Shown here: piece after piece, positions 1-9,142 of the stretch
Layout of the letters: each line of letters starts with the position of its first letter
Position numbering within the stretch: the stretch's first letter is position 1
NCBI GenBank assembly: GCA_963755635.1
Contig: CAVWKS010000011.1
Span: forward strand, 76,623-140,622
From: AC-32 sp963755635
GTDB taxonomy: Bacteria > Actinomycetota > Thermoleophilia > Gaiellales > Gaiellaceae
Length of the DNA stretch: 64,000 nucleotides
Direction of reading: 5' to 3'
Made by a program: the position numbers and the translations under genes
Notes under the pieces: generated by a model
Seen by the model: the letters and a program-made list of their open reading frames with translations, nothing else
Told to the model about the DNA's origin: nothing
The model's database searches: none

Positions 1-2
1 TT

Positions 3-809
3 CGAGCGTTCGCGCGAAACCGTTTCGTCCTGATCGAGCAGAACGCGGAGACCGGCGACCGCTGGTTTTCGAGCATCTTCCTCTTCGGGCTCGGCTTCCT
101 CGAGTTCGCGCTCGGGAACCACGCGGCTTGCGACGACGCGCTCGTAGAGATGGCCAAGCATCACGCGGCGCTCGGGATCGAGGATGCACCGCCCGACCGC
201 AGCCAGCCGTTCCATATCGAGTCGCTGCTCGCGCTCGGCGAGATCGACCGCGCCCGGGCCGTTCTCGGGCAGCTCGAGGAGCGCGGCCGTGCTTGGCCGC
301 GGCTCTGGATCAGCGTCGCGTTGCCGCGAGCGCGCGCACTCGTGCTCGCAGCAGAGGACGAGCTCCCAGCCGCGCTTGCGGCGATCGACGCCCTCGAGCT
401 CTCCGCCGCGTCGTGGCTGCCGTTCGAGCTTGCCACGACGATGCTCGTCAAGGGCCGGCTGCACCGACGAGCAAAGCAGAAGCGCCTCGCGGCGGATGCG
501 CTGCGCCAGGCGCTCGACCTTTTTGAGCAACTCGGCGCACCCACATGGGCCGCGCAGACGCGCGAGGAGCTGGCGCGCGTCGGACTGCGGCACGGACCGC
601 CAAATGAGCTCACGGCAACCGAGCGGCGGATCGCCGAGCTGGTCGCGAGCGGGCTCACCAACCGCGAGGTGGCGACCATCGCGTACGTGAGCCGCAAGAC
701 CGTCGAGGCCAACCTCACTCGCATCTACCGCAAGCTCGGCATCCACTCCCGCGCCCAACTCGCCGCCTACATCACCGAAAAGACGCGGGAGAGCCAGACA
801 CAGATGTAG
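3..809 (+). CDS. LuxR-type transcriptional regulator, C-terminal part (5' end outside window)
   Basis: The frame is open from the first bases of the window, so the gene starts upstream and only about 268 residues are visible. The last 65 or so residues form a LuxR/GerE helix-turn-helix: TATERRIAELVASGLTNRE followed by VSRKTVEANLTRIYRKLG, the usual recognition-helix signature. The preceding region is alpha-helical and rich in Ala, Leu, Glu and Arg (for example IDRARAVLGQLEERG), resembling the TPR-like helical repeats of large LAL/MalT-type regulators; that is inference. An internal ATG at 150 exists, but homology-like sequence continues upstream of it, so it is not taken as the start. The gene ends 46 bp before a small DUF4242-like gene on the same strand. 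Effector and targets are unknown. Confidence 0.8.
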   Translation, partial: RAFARNRFVLIEQNAETGDRWFSSIFLFGLGFLEFALGNHAACDDALVEMAKHHAALGIEDAPPDRSQPFHIESLLALGEIDRARAVLGQLEERGRAWPRLWISVALPRARALVLAAEDELPAALAAIDALELSAASWLPFELATTMLVKGRLHRRAKQKRLAADALRQALDLFEQLGAPTWAAQTREELARVGLRHGPPNELTATERRIAELVASGLTNREVATIAYVSRKTVEANLTRIYRKLGIHSRAQLAAYITEKTRESQTQM

Positions 810-855
810 GGAGATACCCGATTCCTCGCCGCGGCCGGCGACGTAGCGTCGCGCC

Positions 856-1179
856 ATGCCGCACCAGCCCGCCACGAGACAGACATATCTCGTCGAGCAC
901 TACCAGCCCGGCCTCGACGCCGACGCGCTTCAGCGGTACGCGGCGCGTGTACGCACCGCAGCGGCTGAGCTGAGACGCGAAGGCAAGCGGGTGTGTCTCC
1001 TGCGCTCGACCATCGTCGGCGGTGAGGAGTCGCTGCTCTGCCTCTTCGAGACTGGCTCCGAGGAGCTCGTGCGGGCCGTTTACTCCCGCGCTGCGATCCG
1101 GGTCGACCGCATCTCGGCAGTGATCTCGGTCGACGACGACAGCGCAGCCATCCCTGACAGCCAGAGGAGGACACAATGA
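856..1179 (+). CDS. Small DUF4242-like protein
   Basis: A 107-residue soluble protein starting at ATG 856. The N-terminal half (TYLVEHYQPGLDADALQRYA) and the middle (RVCLLRSTIVGGEESLLCLF) match the pattern I associate with DUF4242, small ferredoxin-fold proteins often found beside regulators or oxidoreductases. I recognise this only from the pattern YLVE...PG...L and LRS...DE.LCLFE; no catalytic residues are evident. Its stop overlaps the next start as ATGA (1176-1179), so it is probably translationally coupled to the secreted protein downstream. The function is not known. Confidence 0.6.
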   Translation: MPHQPATRQTYLVEHYQPGLDADALQRYAARVRTAAAELRREGKRVCLLRSTIVGGEESLLCLFETGSEELVRAVYSRAAIRVDRISAVISVDDDSAAIPDSQRRTQ

Positions 1180-1631
1180 GAAGACGACTGCTGAACTGCG
1201 CGGCACTCGCCGCGGCGCTTGCCTGCCTCACCATGCTCGTTGTAACGCCCGGGGCGTTCGCCGACTACGGCGCGGGCGCGCAGTTCCAGGTCGAGCTCTC
1301 TGCCAACAACGTCGGCGGCGACACCGGACACGGGCTCTGGCTTTGGATCGAGCTCAACAGCGACGGTACGGGCGACTACACCGGATCGATCTGCGTCCAC
1401 ACCGGTTCGGACGGTCTCAACGCCGCCACACCGCTCCGCGGAGACGTAACTTGGTCAGACGACGGCACCAACCTGACGATCAGGAGCATCGTCCTCAACC
1501 TTCGCGACGGGCGCCAGCTCCTCCTCAGCATCACTGTGCCCGACATGACCGGCCACTACACCGGGCCTAGCGGAGACTTCATCGCACCGAACGTCATCGG
1601 CGGCGATGCGCAGGTTGAAGTCGCCCCATAG
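1176..1631 (+). CDS. Secreted hypothetical protein
   Basis: 151 residues. A Sec-type signal peptide is clear: MRRRLLNC, then a hydrophobic stretch and a likely cleavage after GAFA (about residue 29). The mature part, beginning DYGAGAQFQVELSANNVGG, is acidic and beta-rich, with repeated G-D-T-G-type turns. It looks like an exported single-domain protein, but I do not recognise the family. The preceding stop overlaps its ATG (ATGA), and GAGGA lies 8 bp upstream inside the previous gene. A second potential exported ORF begins just after it (see the note on 1650). Confidence 0.65.
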   Translation: MRRRLLNCAALAAALACLTMLVVTPGAFADYGAGAQFQVELSANNVGGDTGHGLWLWIELNSDGTGDYTGSICVHTGSDGLNAATPLRGDVTWSDDGTNLTIRSIVLNLRDGRQLLLSITVPDMTGHYTGPSGDFIAPNVIGGDAQVEVAP

Positions 1632-1740
1632 GGGATCGAGGAGGAAGTGATGAAGCATCGACTGATCGCCTTCGGGCTTCTCGCCGGCTCGGATGACGGA
1701 ACGATCGGCTCGGCGAGACAACGACCGAAAGGAAGAAAGC

Positions 1741-2685
1741 ATGCGGAAGCTGGTCGTACTCGCGCTCCTCAGTGCAGTGGTGACGGCAGTCGCCGCGGCG
1801 TCTGCGGCGGCCAAGCCCCCCGGCACCGACGGCCTCATTTCCTTCACCCGCTTCGAGCCGGCACTCCATCAGGACGTCGTCTACACGATCAACCCCGACG
1901 GCAGCGGCGAGCGGCCGCTGCTGGTCGGAGCCGAGTCCGGGCAGTGGTCGCCCGACGGGAGCAGGATCCTGGTCGGGACCCGACTGCTGCGCCGAGCGGA
2001 TCCTCAACCCCGACGACGGCAGCTACACCGAGCTGCCGACTTTCTACCCCGACCTCGGGCTGTTTCTCGGCTGCAACGTCTGGTCGCCCGACAGCGCGCG
2101 GCTCGCCTGTGAGGGCTTCGGCGACCAGCCGAGCGCCGACGGCGTCTACACGATCCGCTCCTCCGACGGCGGCGACGTGCGGCGGGTCACGTCGGGAGCC
2201 GACGACGATTACCCGGGCGACTATTCTCCGAACGGCAAGCGCATCGTGTTCCTGCGCTCGTCGTTCGACGCCGGCCCGATCGCGCTCTATACGGCCAAGC
2301 TGGACGGGTCCGACCTGCGGCAGCTCACGCCTCCGGGGATGGGGATGCTGCTCGACTTCACCGGCGGGAGCTGGTCGCCGCAGGGGAACGAGATCCTCTT
2401 CTCGGCAAGCCCGTCCAAGGGCCAGCGAAGCGCCGTCTTCGTCGTCCACGCGGACGGGAGCGGGTTGCGGCGGATCCCGATCCCGGGTTGCGGCACGACC
2501 GCCGGTTGCTACGAGCCGGTCTGGTCCCGGACGGGGAGAAGATCGCCTTCACGATGGTCGTGGCGCAGACGGGACTCTCGGACCTCTACACAGTCAATCC
2601 CGACGGCACGGGGCTCCACCAGGTCACGCATGCGGGCTTGGGTGCGGGCCTGAAGGACTGGGGCACGCATCCGCTGAACCACTAG
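1741..2685 (+). CDS. TolB-like / WD40-type beta-propeller secreted protein (two compensating frameshifts)
   Basis: The translation begins at ATG 1741 after a strong GGAAG ribosome-binding site, with a signal peptide (MRKLVVLALLSAVVTAVAAA, cleaved near SAAAK). Propeller repeats follow with the TolB/PD40 signature: SPDGSRIL, SPDSARLA, SPNGKRIVF, SPQGNEILF and SPDGEKIAF. The reading frame must change twice. One extra C at about 1983-1985 (GACCCGAC) takes LVGT into DCCAERILNPDDG, and one missing base at about 2527 (TCCCGGACGGG) restores WSPDGEKIAF. Net length is 314 residues. Because both shifts sit in C runs and the protein is otherwise intact, sequencing error is more likely than decay. Family members are periplasmic or extracellular; the specific role is unknown. 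Confidence 0.75.
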
Positions 2686-2749
2686 GACACGGCGCTGGCC
2701 GCGGGGAATGGCTTCCCACGGCCGGCGTCAGCCTCGTTGTCTGCACAGG

Positions 2750-2763
2750 TGACACCGGTGTCA
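2750..2763. repeat. 14-bp perfect palindrome in convergent intergenic region
   Basis: TGACACCGGTGTCA is self-complementary. With one bulged T it extends to about 20 bp (GGTGACACCG / CGGTGTCATCACC). It lies between two genes that converge (the propeller gene and fabI), so it is not at an obvious promoter. It could be a protein-binding site, a weak terminator stem or chance. Confidence 0.4.
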
Positions 2764-2824
2764 TCACCGCGTCATCACGAGCACGGGGTTTCGCGACCAA
2801 TAGAACCGAAAACTCCGCACGGTT

Positions 2825-2840
2825 GAGCCAAAGCTGGCTC
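2825..2840. terminator. Possible weak terminator hairpin at the fabI 3' side
   Basis: GAGCCA / TGGCTC with an AAGC loop lies 16 bp beyond the inferred fabI stop. It has no proper T tract on either strand, so the call is tentative. Confidence 0.3.
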
Positions 2841-2855
2841 TTGCAAGGACCCGCT

Positions 2856-3639
2856 CTACATGCCCATCGCGTGGTAGCCCGCTGTCGACGTACAGCGTCG
2901 TCCCGGTGACGTTGCGGGCGTCCTCGGAGAGCAGGTATGCGGCCGCGGCGCCGACGTCGTCGGCCTCGATCGGGCGGTGGAGCGGCGAGCGCTCCTCGAC
3001 GATCGCTTCCATCGTCGGGAAGCCTGCGATCGAGCGGGCGGCCAGCGTCCGCACCGGGCCGGCCGAGACCGCGTTCACGCGGATGTTCTTCTGGCCGAGG
3101 TCCCACGCGAGGTACTGCACGGACGAGTCGAGCGTCGCCTTCGCCACGCCCATCACGTTGTAGTGCGGCACCGCGCGCTCGCCGCCGAGGTAGGTCATCG
3201 TCAGGATCGAGCCGCCGCCCGCGGCCTCCATCAGCGGCTCGGCCAGCCGCGCGCACGCGACCAGCGAGTACGCGGAGACGTCGAGCGCCAGCCAGAAGCG
3301 CTCGCGCGGCGTGTCGGTGAAGCGGCCCTCGAGGTCGGCGGCGTCCGCGAACGCGACCGAGTGCACGAGCAGGTCGAGCTGGCCGCCGAACGCCTCCCCC
3401 ACCTCGCCGAAGACCCGCTCGAGGTCGTCGTCGGAGCGCACGTCGCAGGCGGTCACGAGCGGCGAGTCGATCGACTCCGCGAGGTCGCGCACGTTCTTCT
3501 CGATCCGCTCGCCCTGGTAGGTGAACGCGAGCGAGGCGCCTCCCGCGGCCAGCCGGCCGGCGATCGCCCAGGCGATCGAGCGGCGGTTCGCAACGCCCAG
3601 GACGAGGCCGCGCTTGCCGGCGAAAAGTTCGCTGGGCAC
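2856..3639 (-). CDS. fabI: Enoyl-[acyl-carrier-protein] reductase, FabI type (one frameshift at the 3' end)
   Basis: FabI catalyses the NADH-dependent last step of each fatty-acid elongation cycle. The N-terminal cofactor motif GLVLGVANRRSIAWAIA and the catalytic YNVMGVAK (Tyr-x6-Lys, the enoyl reductase spacing rather than the Y-x3-K of ordinary SDRs) are visible, as are SVAFAD and VRTLAARSI. With one extra C near 2873-2875 removed, the C-terminus becomes YVDSGYHAMGM followed by TAG at 2856, the typical FabI ending. Read literally, the frame runs on to 2764 with unrelated sequence. The corrected product is 260 residues, normal for FabI. Start chosen: GTG at 3639 (VPSELFAGKRG); an upstream ATG-less extension is open but not FabI-like. 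The subtilase gene diverges 29 bp away. Confidence 0.9.
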
Positions 3640-3668
3640 GCGGGAATCTTGCGCTACTCTGCGATTCC

Positions 3669-6600
3669 TTGCGCCGCCCACTCATTCTCGCCCTCTGCAC
3701 GGCGGCGCTCGTCCTCGCAGCAGCGTCCGCCGCCACGGCCCAGCTGAGGCCGATCAGGCTGCCGCGCTCGGGCGACCACGTGCTCCCGCGCCTGCGGCAC
3801 GGCGTGATCAGGATCCCCGCCGGCCAGGCGTCCGGCCGCGTGACGGTGATCGTCGGCCTGCGCCTGCCGCCGCTCGCGACGGCTCCGGGCCGCGGCTTCC
3901 ATTCGCTCCGCCGGCCGGCCAGGCTGAGCCTCTCGACCTCCGCCTCGCGCGCCTACCTCGCGCGCCTCGCCCGCGCCCAGGCCGCCGCCGCCGCGCAGAT
4001 CCGCCGGGCGATCCCGAGCGCCCGCTTCCAGGAGCGCTACCGGATCGTGCTCGACGGGTTCGCCGTGAGCCTGCCCTACACCAAGCTGCCGAAGCTCGAG
4101 CGGCTCGCGGCGGTGCGCAAGGTCTATCCCAGCATCGGCTACCACCTCGACACGAACAAGAGCCCGGGCGTGATCCACGCCGACCAGCTCTGGGCGGCGA
4201 CAGGCGACTTCGGCCAGGGGATCAAGATCGGGATCGTCGACGACGGGATCGACCAGAAGAACGCCTTCTTCAACCCGGCCGGCTACGCGTATCCCGCCGG
4301 CTTCCCGAAGGGGCAGACCAAGTACACGACGCCGAAGGTGATCGTCGCGCGCTCGTTCCCCGGCCCGGGCTCCGGCAAGCAGGGGAAGCTGCCGATCTAC
4401 CGGCCCGACTCGTTCCACGCGACGCACGTCGCCGGAATCGCGGCCGGCGTGCAGGGCACCGTCGCCCCGCCCGGCCCCGACCATCCGCTCGTCACCGGCC
4501 TCTCCGGGATCGCGCCGCAGGCCTGGCTCGGCAACTACCGCGTCTTCAACACGCCGGTCCCGACCGGCGGCGACGACGCGTTCACGCCGCAGATCATCGC
4601 CGCCTTCGAGAGCGCGGTCGCCGACGGGATGGACGTGATCAACTTCTCCGGCGGCGGCCCCGAGCCGAATCCCGCGAGCGACGCGCTGATCGACACGCTC
4701 GACAACGTCGCCGCCGCGGGCGTCGTCCCGGTCATCTCGGCCGGCAACGACCGCGACGACTGGGGCCTCGGCTCGGTCGGCTCTCCGAGCAACGCGCCCG
4801 ACGCGATCTCCGTCGCGGCCGTCTCGAACGTGCACGTCTTCGGGCCGGAGCTGAACGTGACCGCGGCCGGCGCGCCGGCGAACGTCGAGCACATCCCGTT
4901 CGCCTTCAACGGGCTCGTCCCGACGCCGTGGCAGCAGTTCGACCAGATCCTCGCCGACGTCGGCACGCATCACCGGCAAGGACGGGCAGCCGGTCGAGCG
5001 CCACCTCTGCGCGCCCTCCGGGTTCGACCCGAACGACCCGGCGGCCTCGAACCTGCGGCCGGGCTCGCTCGGCGGGATGATCGCGCTCGTCTCGCGCGGC
5101 GGCTGCACCTTCGACTCGAAGGCCCAGCGCGTCAGGCTCGCCGGCGGCCAGGGGATCATCATCGTCGACAACCGGGCCGGCGAGGCGAACTACATCCCGG
5201 TCCTGCTGCCGATCGGCGGCGGGATGATCGCCGACCTGGACGGTGCCAACCTGCGCGCCTTCATCGACGCGCACGGCGGCCGGACGACCTTCCGCGCGAC
5301 CGGCGAGAACAACCCGCTCGAGATCCAGACCGGCCGAAGCGGGATCATCACCAGCTTCTCCTCGGGCGGCCCGACGAACTTCGACCACAAGCTGAAGCCC
5401 GACCTCGCCGCGCCGGGCGGCCAGGTCCTCTCCTCGACGCTGCGCGAGTTCGCCGGCTCCGACTTCGCCGTGTTCGACGGGACGAGCATGGCGGCGCCGC
5501 ACGTCTCGGGCGCGGCCGCGCTCCTGCTCCAGCAGCATCCGTCCTGGACGGCGCAGCAGGTCAAGTCGGCGCTGATGACGACCGCCGGGCCGTCCTGGGC
5601 CGACACGGCGAGGACGCAGGAGGCCTCCGTGCTGCTCGAGGGCGGCGGGCTCGTGAACGTCTTCGCCGCGAACGACCCGAAGCTCTTCGCCGATCCCGTG
5701 TCGCTCTCGTACGGCTTCCTCGACGCGACGCAGGCGGCGCGCAAGGCGCTGCTCGTGTCGCTGACGGACGCGGGCGCGGGCTCGGGCGCGTGGACCGTCT
5801 CGATCGCGGCGCAGTCGGCCACCGCCGGCAGCGCGGTCACGCCGGGCGCCTCGGTGGTGACCGTCGCACCGGGCGGGACCGTCGACCTGCCCGTCGTCGC
5901 GTCGGCCGCGGCGGGCTCTCCGCGCGGCGACGACTACGGCTTCGTCGTCCTCCAGCGCGGCGCGGACCGCATCCGGATCCCCTACTACTTCACCGTCTCT
6001 CAGCCGCAGATCGCCCACGCGCCGGTCTCGGCGATCAAGCGGACGCAGACCGGCGACACGCGCAAGGGCACCGACTACGTCGACGTCTACCGCTTCCCGG
6101 AGTTCCCGTTCGGCCCGCCGCCGAGCTACACCGGCCCGGGCGAGCTCGAGAACGGGGCCGAGCACGTCTACGCGGTGCACATCAACTCACGCGTCGCGAA
6201 CGCAGGCGCGGCCGTCGTCGCCGCCGGGCGTAACGCGCTCGTCGAGCCGTGGTTCCTCGGCTCGCTGAACGAGGACGACGTCCAGGGCTACCCTGCCACG
6301 CCGGTCAACGTCAACGGCCTGACGTACGAGTACCTGTTCGACAACGAGTCGGCCGCGATCGACTCGCCGCCGGTCGGGCGCTACTACGTCGCCGTCGACT
6401 CACGGGCAGACCCGTACAGCGGCGCGCCGCTGCGCGGCACCTACCGGCTCCACTTCTGGCGAAACGACGTCAAGCCGCCTGCACTGCGATTCGTCACCAC
6501 GCACGTCGCGGCCGGCCGCCCGCTGCTCGCGGCCTTCGTCCACGACAAGGGCGCCGGCGTCGACCCACTCTCGCTCGTGATCGGCTACAAGGGCGCGCTC

Positions 6601-7074
6601 CTGCTCGCGGCGCTCTACGACCGCTCGAGCGGGCTCGCGGTCTGGCTGCTCGACGGAGCGCCGAGGATCGGGCGCGGGAAGACGCGCATGGTCGTGATCG
6701 CGTCCGACTACCAGGAGTCGAAGAACGTCGACCAGGCGGGCTCGAACATCGCGCCGAACAGCGTCTTCCGCACGATCAGGCTGCGCGGAGTGGCAGGCCC
6801 GGTCGTGACGTGGCTGCTGCCGAAGCGGAACGCCTGCGTCGCCAAGCGCGAAGGCCTGGTCGTGACCGCCGGCTCGACTCGCGGCGTCCGCTCCGTCGCG
6901 TTCTACGACGGTCACCGGCGCCTGTCGACGCAGCGCAACGGCTTCGACCTCTTCGGGATGACCTGGCGCAACGCCAAGGCCCGCCACGGCCGGCACGTGC
7001 TGCGGGCGGTCGTCACCGATCGCCGCGGCAGGCGGGCGCAGGCCCGGCGGGTCGTCCGCGTGTGCCGCAAGTAG
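3669..7074 (+). CDS. Secreted subtilisin-like serine protease (S8) with PA-domain insert (one frameshift)
   Basis: About 1134 residues. It starts at TTG 3669 with a signal peptide (ILALCTAALVLAAASAATAQ). An I9-like propeptide region comes first, then the S8 triad: Asp in KIGIVDDGIDQ, His in HATHVAGIAAG and Ser in FDGTSMAAPHVSGAAALL. A protease-associated domain sits between the His and Ser segments (ALVSRGGCTF, IIIVDN). One extra base at 4968 (ACGCATC where ACGATC is expected) separates the two reading frames: VGT continues as ITGKDGQPVERHLC. The long C-terminal part is beta-rich and Ig-like, with no membrane anchor seen. It probably degrades extracellular protein or peptides. The downstream SDR gene overlaps its end by 13 bp. 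Confidence 0.88.
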
Positions 7075-7823
7075 CGGTCGTCACCGGCGGGTCGAGCGGG
7101 ATCGGCGCGGCGACCGCGAAGCGGCTGGCCGAGCGCGGCTGGACGTGCGTCCTGCTCTCGCGCAGCGAGGAGCGCCTGCGCGCGGTCGCGGAGGAGCTCG
7201 GCGCCGAGTGGGAGACCTGCGACGTGGCCGACCGGGAGGCCGTCGAACGGGTCGCCGCTGCGATCCGCGAGCGACATCCGAAAATCGGCCTGCTCGTCAA
7301 CAACGCGGGCATCCCCGGCCGCGGCGGCTTCCTGGGCGTGGCGCCGGAGGTGATCGAGCAGGTCACGCGCACGAACTACCTCGGCGGTGTCTGGTGCCTG
7401 CGGGCGTTCCTGCCCGCGCTCGAAGCCGGCGGCCCGGCGCACGTCGTGAACGTCGTCTCCGTCGCCGGCACCGTCTCGAGCGGAACCGCCGGCCCGTACA
7501 CGGCCTCCAAGCACGCGCAGCTCGCCTTCTCGCGCGCGGTGCGCACCGAGCTCCGCCCACTCGGGATCCGGGTGCACACGATCCTTCCCGGCTTCGTCGA
7601 GACACCGGGCTTCCCGCAGCGCAAGCGCTTCGCGGGCTCGTTCCTCGAGCGCCTCGTCGTCGACCCGGAGCTGGTCGCGGAACGGATCGTCGAGGCCGTC
7701 GAGCACGACCGCGCGGAGCTGTTCGTCCCGCGCTTCTACCGGATCGCCCAGCTTGCCCAGACGTTCGCGCCGCGGCTCGTCGCGAGGGCCGGCGCCAGGG
7801 GAATTCGCCCCGCCGGGGAGTAG
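7062..7823 (+). CDS. Short-chain dehydrogenase/reductase
   Basis: 253 residues from GTG 7062. Classical SDR features: the dinucleotide motif VVTGGSSGIGAATAKRLAE at the N-terminus, NNAG in LLVNNAGIPG, Ser in VVSVAG and YTASK (Tyr-x3-Lys catalytic pair). These predict an NAD(P)-dependent oxidoreductase on a hydroxyl or keto substrate. The substrate cannot be told from sequence. It overlaps the protease gene by 13 bp and is followed after 9 bp by a MarR regulator on the same strand, so the three may be cotranscribed. Confidence 0.88.
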   Translation: MPQVAVVTGGSSGIGAATAKRLAERGWTCVLLSRSEERLRAVAEELGAEWETCDVADREAVERVAAAIRERHPKIGLLVNNAGIPGRGGFLGVAPEVIEQVTRTNYLGGVWCLRAFLPALEAGGPAHVVNVVSVAGTVSSGTAGPYTASKHAQLAFSRAVRTELRPLGIRVHTILPGFVETPGFPQRKRFAGSFLERLVVDPELVAERIVEAVEHDRAELFVPRFYRIAQLAQTFAPRLVARAGARGIRPAGE

Positions 7824-7832
7824 AATCGCGGC

Positions 7833-8243
7833 ATGGACCAAATCGCCCCGAAGGACGCCTACCACGTCGCCGAGTTCCGGGCTGCCCTGCGCCGCTTCCT
7901 GCGGACGACCGAGCGCAACGCGCGGGCCGCGGGCCTGACGCCACAGCGCTATGCGCTGCTGCTGATGATCAAGGGCGCCGCCGACGGCAGCGAGCGCTCG
8001 ACCGTGACCGAGCTCTCGGAGCGGCTCCAGCTGGCACAGAGCACCGTCACCGAGCTGGTGCGGCGGGCCGAGGAGAACGGCCTGATCGAACGGGAGCGCT
8101 CCGCTGCGGACGGCCGGGTCGCCTTCCTGCGGCTCAGCCAGGAGGGCGAGCGAAGGCTGTCGCGCTCGTTCACGACGAACGAGACGGAGCGCCGCACCCT
8201 GGCGGAGGCCTTCGCCCACCTCGAGGGCAAGGTCATCGCCTGA
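7833..8243 (+). CDS. MarR-family transcriptional regulator
   Basis: 136 residues from ATG 7833. The winged helix is visible in the centre: TPQRYALLLMIKG, LSERLQLAQSTVTELVRRAEE, then the wing LIERERSAADGRVAFLRLS, followed by a dimerisation helix. MarR proteins bind short palindromes and usually lose DNA affinity on binding small aromatic ligands or on oxidation. Its TGA stop overlaps the ATG of the next gene (TGATG at 8241-8245), suggesting coupled translation with the SelW/Rdx-family gene. A redox link between regulator and redox protein is possible but is inference. Confidence 0.88.
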   Translation: MDQIAPKDAYHVAEFRAALRRFLRTTERNARAAGLTPQRYALLLMIKGAADGSERSTVTELSERLQLAQSTVTELVRRAEENGLIERERSAADGRVAFLRLSQEGERRLSRSFTTNETERRTLAEAFAHLEGKVIA

Positions 8244-8458
8244 TGAAGATCGAGATCCACTACTGCCCGACCTGAAGCGGCTACGACACTCGGGCCGCGA
8301 GTCTCGCGGCCGAGCTCTCGGGTCAGGGGTACGACGCTGAGGCGATTCCGGGCGGCAAGGGGCAGTTCGACGTGCTCGCCGGAGAGCGAACGGTCTTCTC
8401 CAAGCACGAGACCGGCCGCTTCCCGGAAGACGGCGAGGTCCTAGCGCTTCTCCAGTAG
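8243..8458 (+). CDS. SelW/Rdx-family thioredoxin-like protein with in-frame TGA (candidate selenoprotein)
   Basis: Read with TGA (8273-8275) as an amino acid, the frame gives 71 residues ending at TAG 8456. The N-terminus is MKIEIHYCPT, then the TGA, then SGYDTRAASLAAEL. The C-terminal half is diagnostic of the SelW/SelT/SelH (Rdx) family: GGKGQFDVLAGERTVFSK followed by HETGRFPEDGEVLALL. The TGA falls at the second redox position of CxxU/CxxC, as in SelW. A hairpin of bacterial SECIS type follows (separate entry). Oddity: one residue (Ser) separates U from the GYxxRA motif, where the family usually has C/U-GYxxRA. Deleting AAG would give CPTCGYDTRA, so a 3-nt insertion in a Cys version is the main alternative. 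No sel genes are in the window. Standard gene callers would stop at ten residues and miss it. Confidence 0.72.
8289..8314 (+). promoter_or_regulatory. Candidate bacterial SECIS hairpin
   Basis: Immediately 3' of the in-frame TGA, CTCGGGCCGCGA pairs with TCGCGGCCGAG around a GTC loop: 7-8 uninterrupted pairs, a bulged G, then 4 more. Opening the closing A-T pair gives an AGTCT loop, close to the AGGUCU loop of E. coli fdhF. The loop G is 26 nt after the TGA, within the 16-37 nt range described for bacterial SECIS elements. The same bases encode RAASLAAE in GC-rich codons, so the palindrome could be partly coincidental. Confidence 0.5.
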
Positions 8459-9142
8459 GTACCAGCCGAGCTCGGCGGCATAGCCGGGCGGGACGAGCGT
8501 CTGCGCGCGCTCCCGCGCCTCGCCCTCGCAGCCGGCCAGGTCGAGGTACGAGTCGAGGTCGCGCAGCTCGCTCTCGTACTCGCTGCGCAGGAGCACGAGG
8601 CCGTTCGCCTCGAACAGGTTCCGCAGGTCGACGTCCGCGAGCGCGCGGGCGTGCGAGGGATCGCGGGCGCGCTCGAACGCGTTCAGCTCGAGCGCGGCGA
8701 GCGGATCGACCGACGCGATCTGGTCGACGACGAACACGCGCCCCCGGTGCCGCGTGACGCGCGCGAGCTCCGCCACCGCCAGCTCGGGCCGCGGGATGTG
8801 GTGCAGCGCACGCAGCGAGCAGGCGAGGTCGAAGGAGCCGAGCCCGAAGGACAGCTTCGTCGCGTCGCCCTCGACGAAGGTGACGTTCGGGAAGCTGTCC
8901 GTGCGCTTGCGGCCTTGCTCGAGCAGCTCGGGGACGAGATCGACGGCGACGACCTCGCGGACATGCGGCGCGAGCGCGAACGCGAGGGCGCCTGCGCCGG
9001 CGCCGGAGTCGAGCGCGCGCTCGTCCCCTTCCGGCGCGAGGAAGCTGACGACCTTCTGCTCCAGCTCGGCCGCCCGCTCGTCCTGGAACCGAGCGACACG
9101 CTCAGCCGTCTTCGCGAACCGTTCGCGCGTTGCGTCTTGCAT
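8441..9142 (-). CDS. Class I SAM-dependent methyltransferase
   Basis: 233 residues. The SAM-binding motif I reads ALDSGAGAGALAFALA and is followed by acidic motif II (VVAVDLVPELLEQG) and motif III/IV (FDLACSLRALHHIPRP), a Methyltransf_11-like arrangement typical of UbiE-related enzymes. Substrate unknown. The 3' end overlaps the end of the SelW-family gene by 18 bp (convergent). The 5' end overlaps the upstream CCA/poly(A) polymerase gene by 41 bp, so a start slightly downstream of 9142 is possible. Confidence 0.85.
   Translation of the reverse strand: MQDATRERFAKTAERVARFQDERAAELEQKVVSFLAPEGDERALDSGAGAGALAFALAPHVREVVAVDLVPELLEQGRKRTDSFPNVTFVEGDATKLSFGLGSFDLACSLRALHHIPRPELAVAELARVTRHRGRVFVVDQIASVDPLAALELNAFERARDPSHARALADVDLRNLFEANGLVLLRSEYESELRDLDSYLDLAGCEGEARERAQTLVPPGYAAELGWYLLEKR

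Noticed and set aside
2764..2855. Longer FabI C-terminus to 2764
   Set aside because: Arises from one extra base; the corrected frame ends YHAMGM at 2856 as in other FabI.
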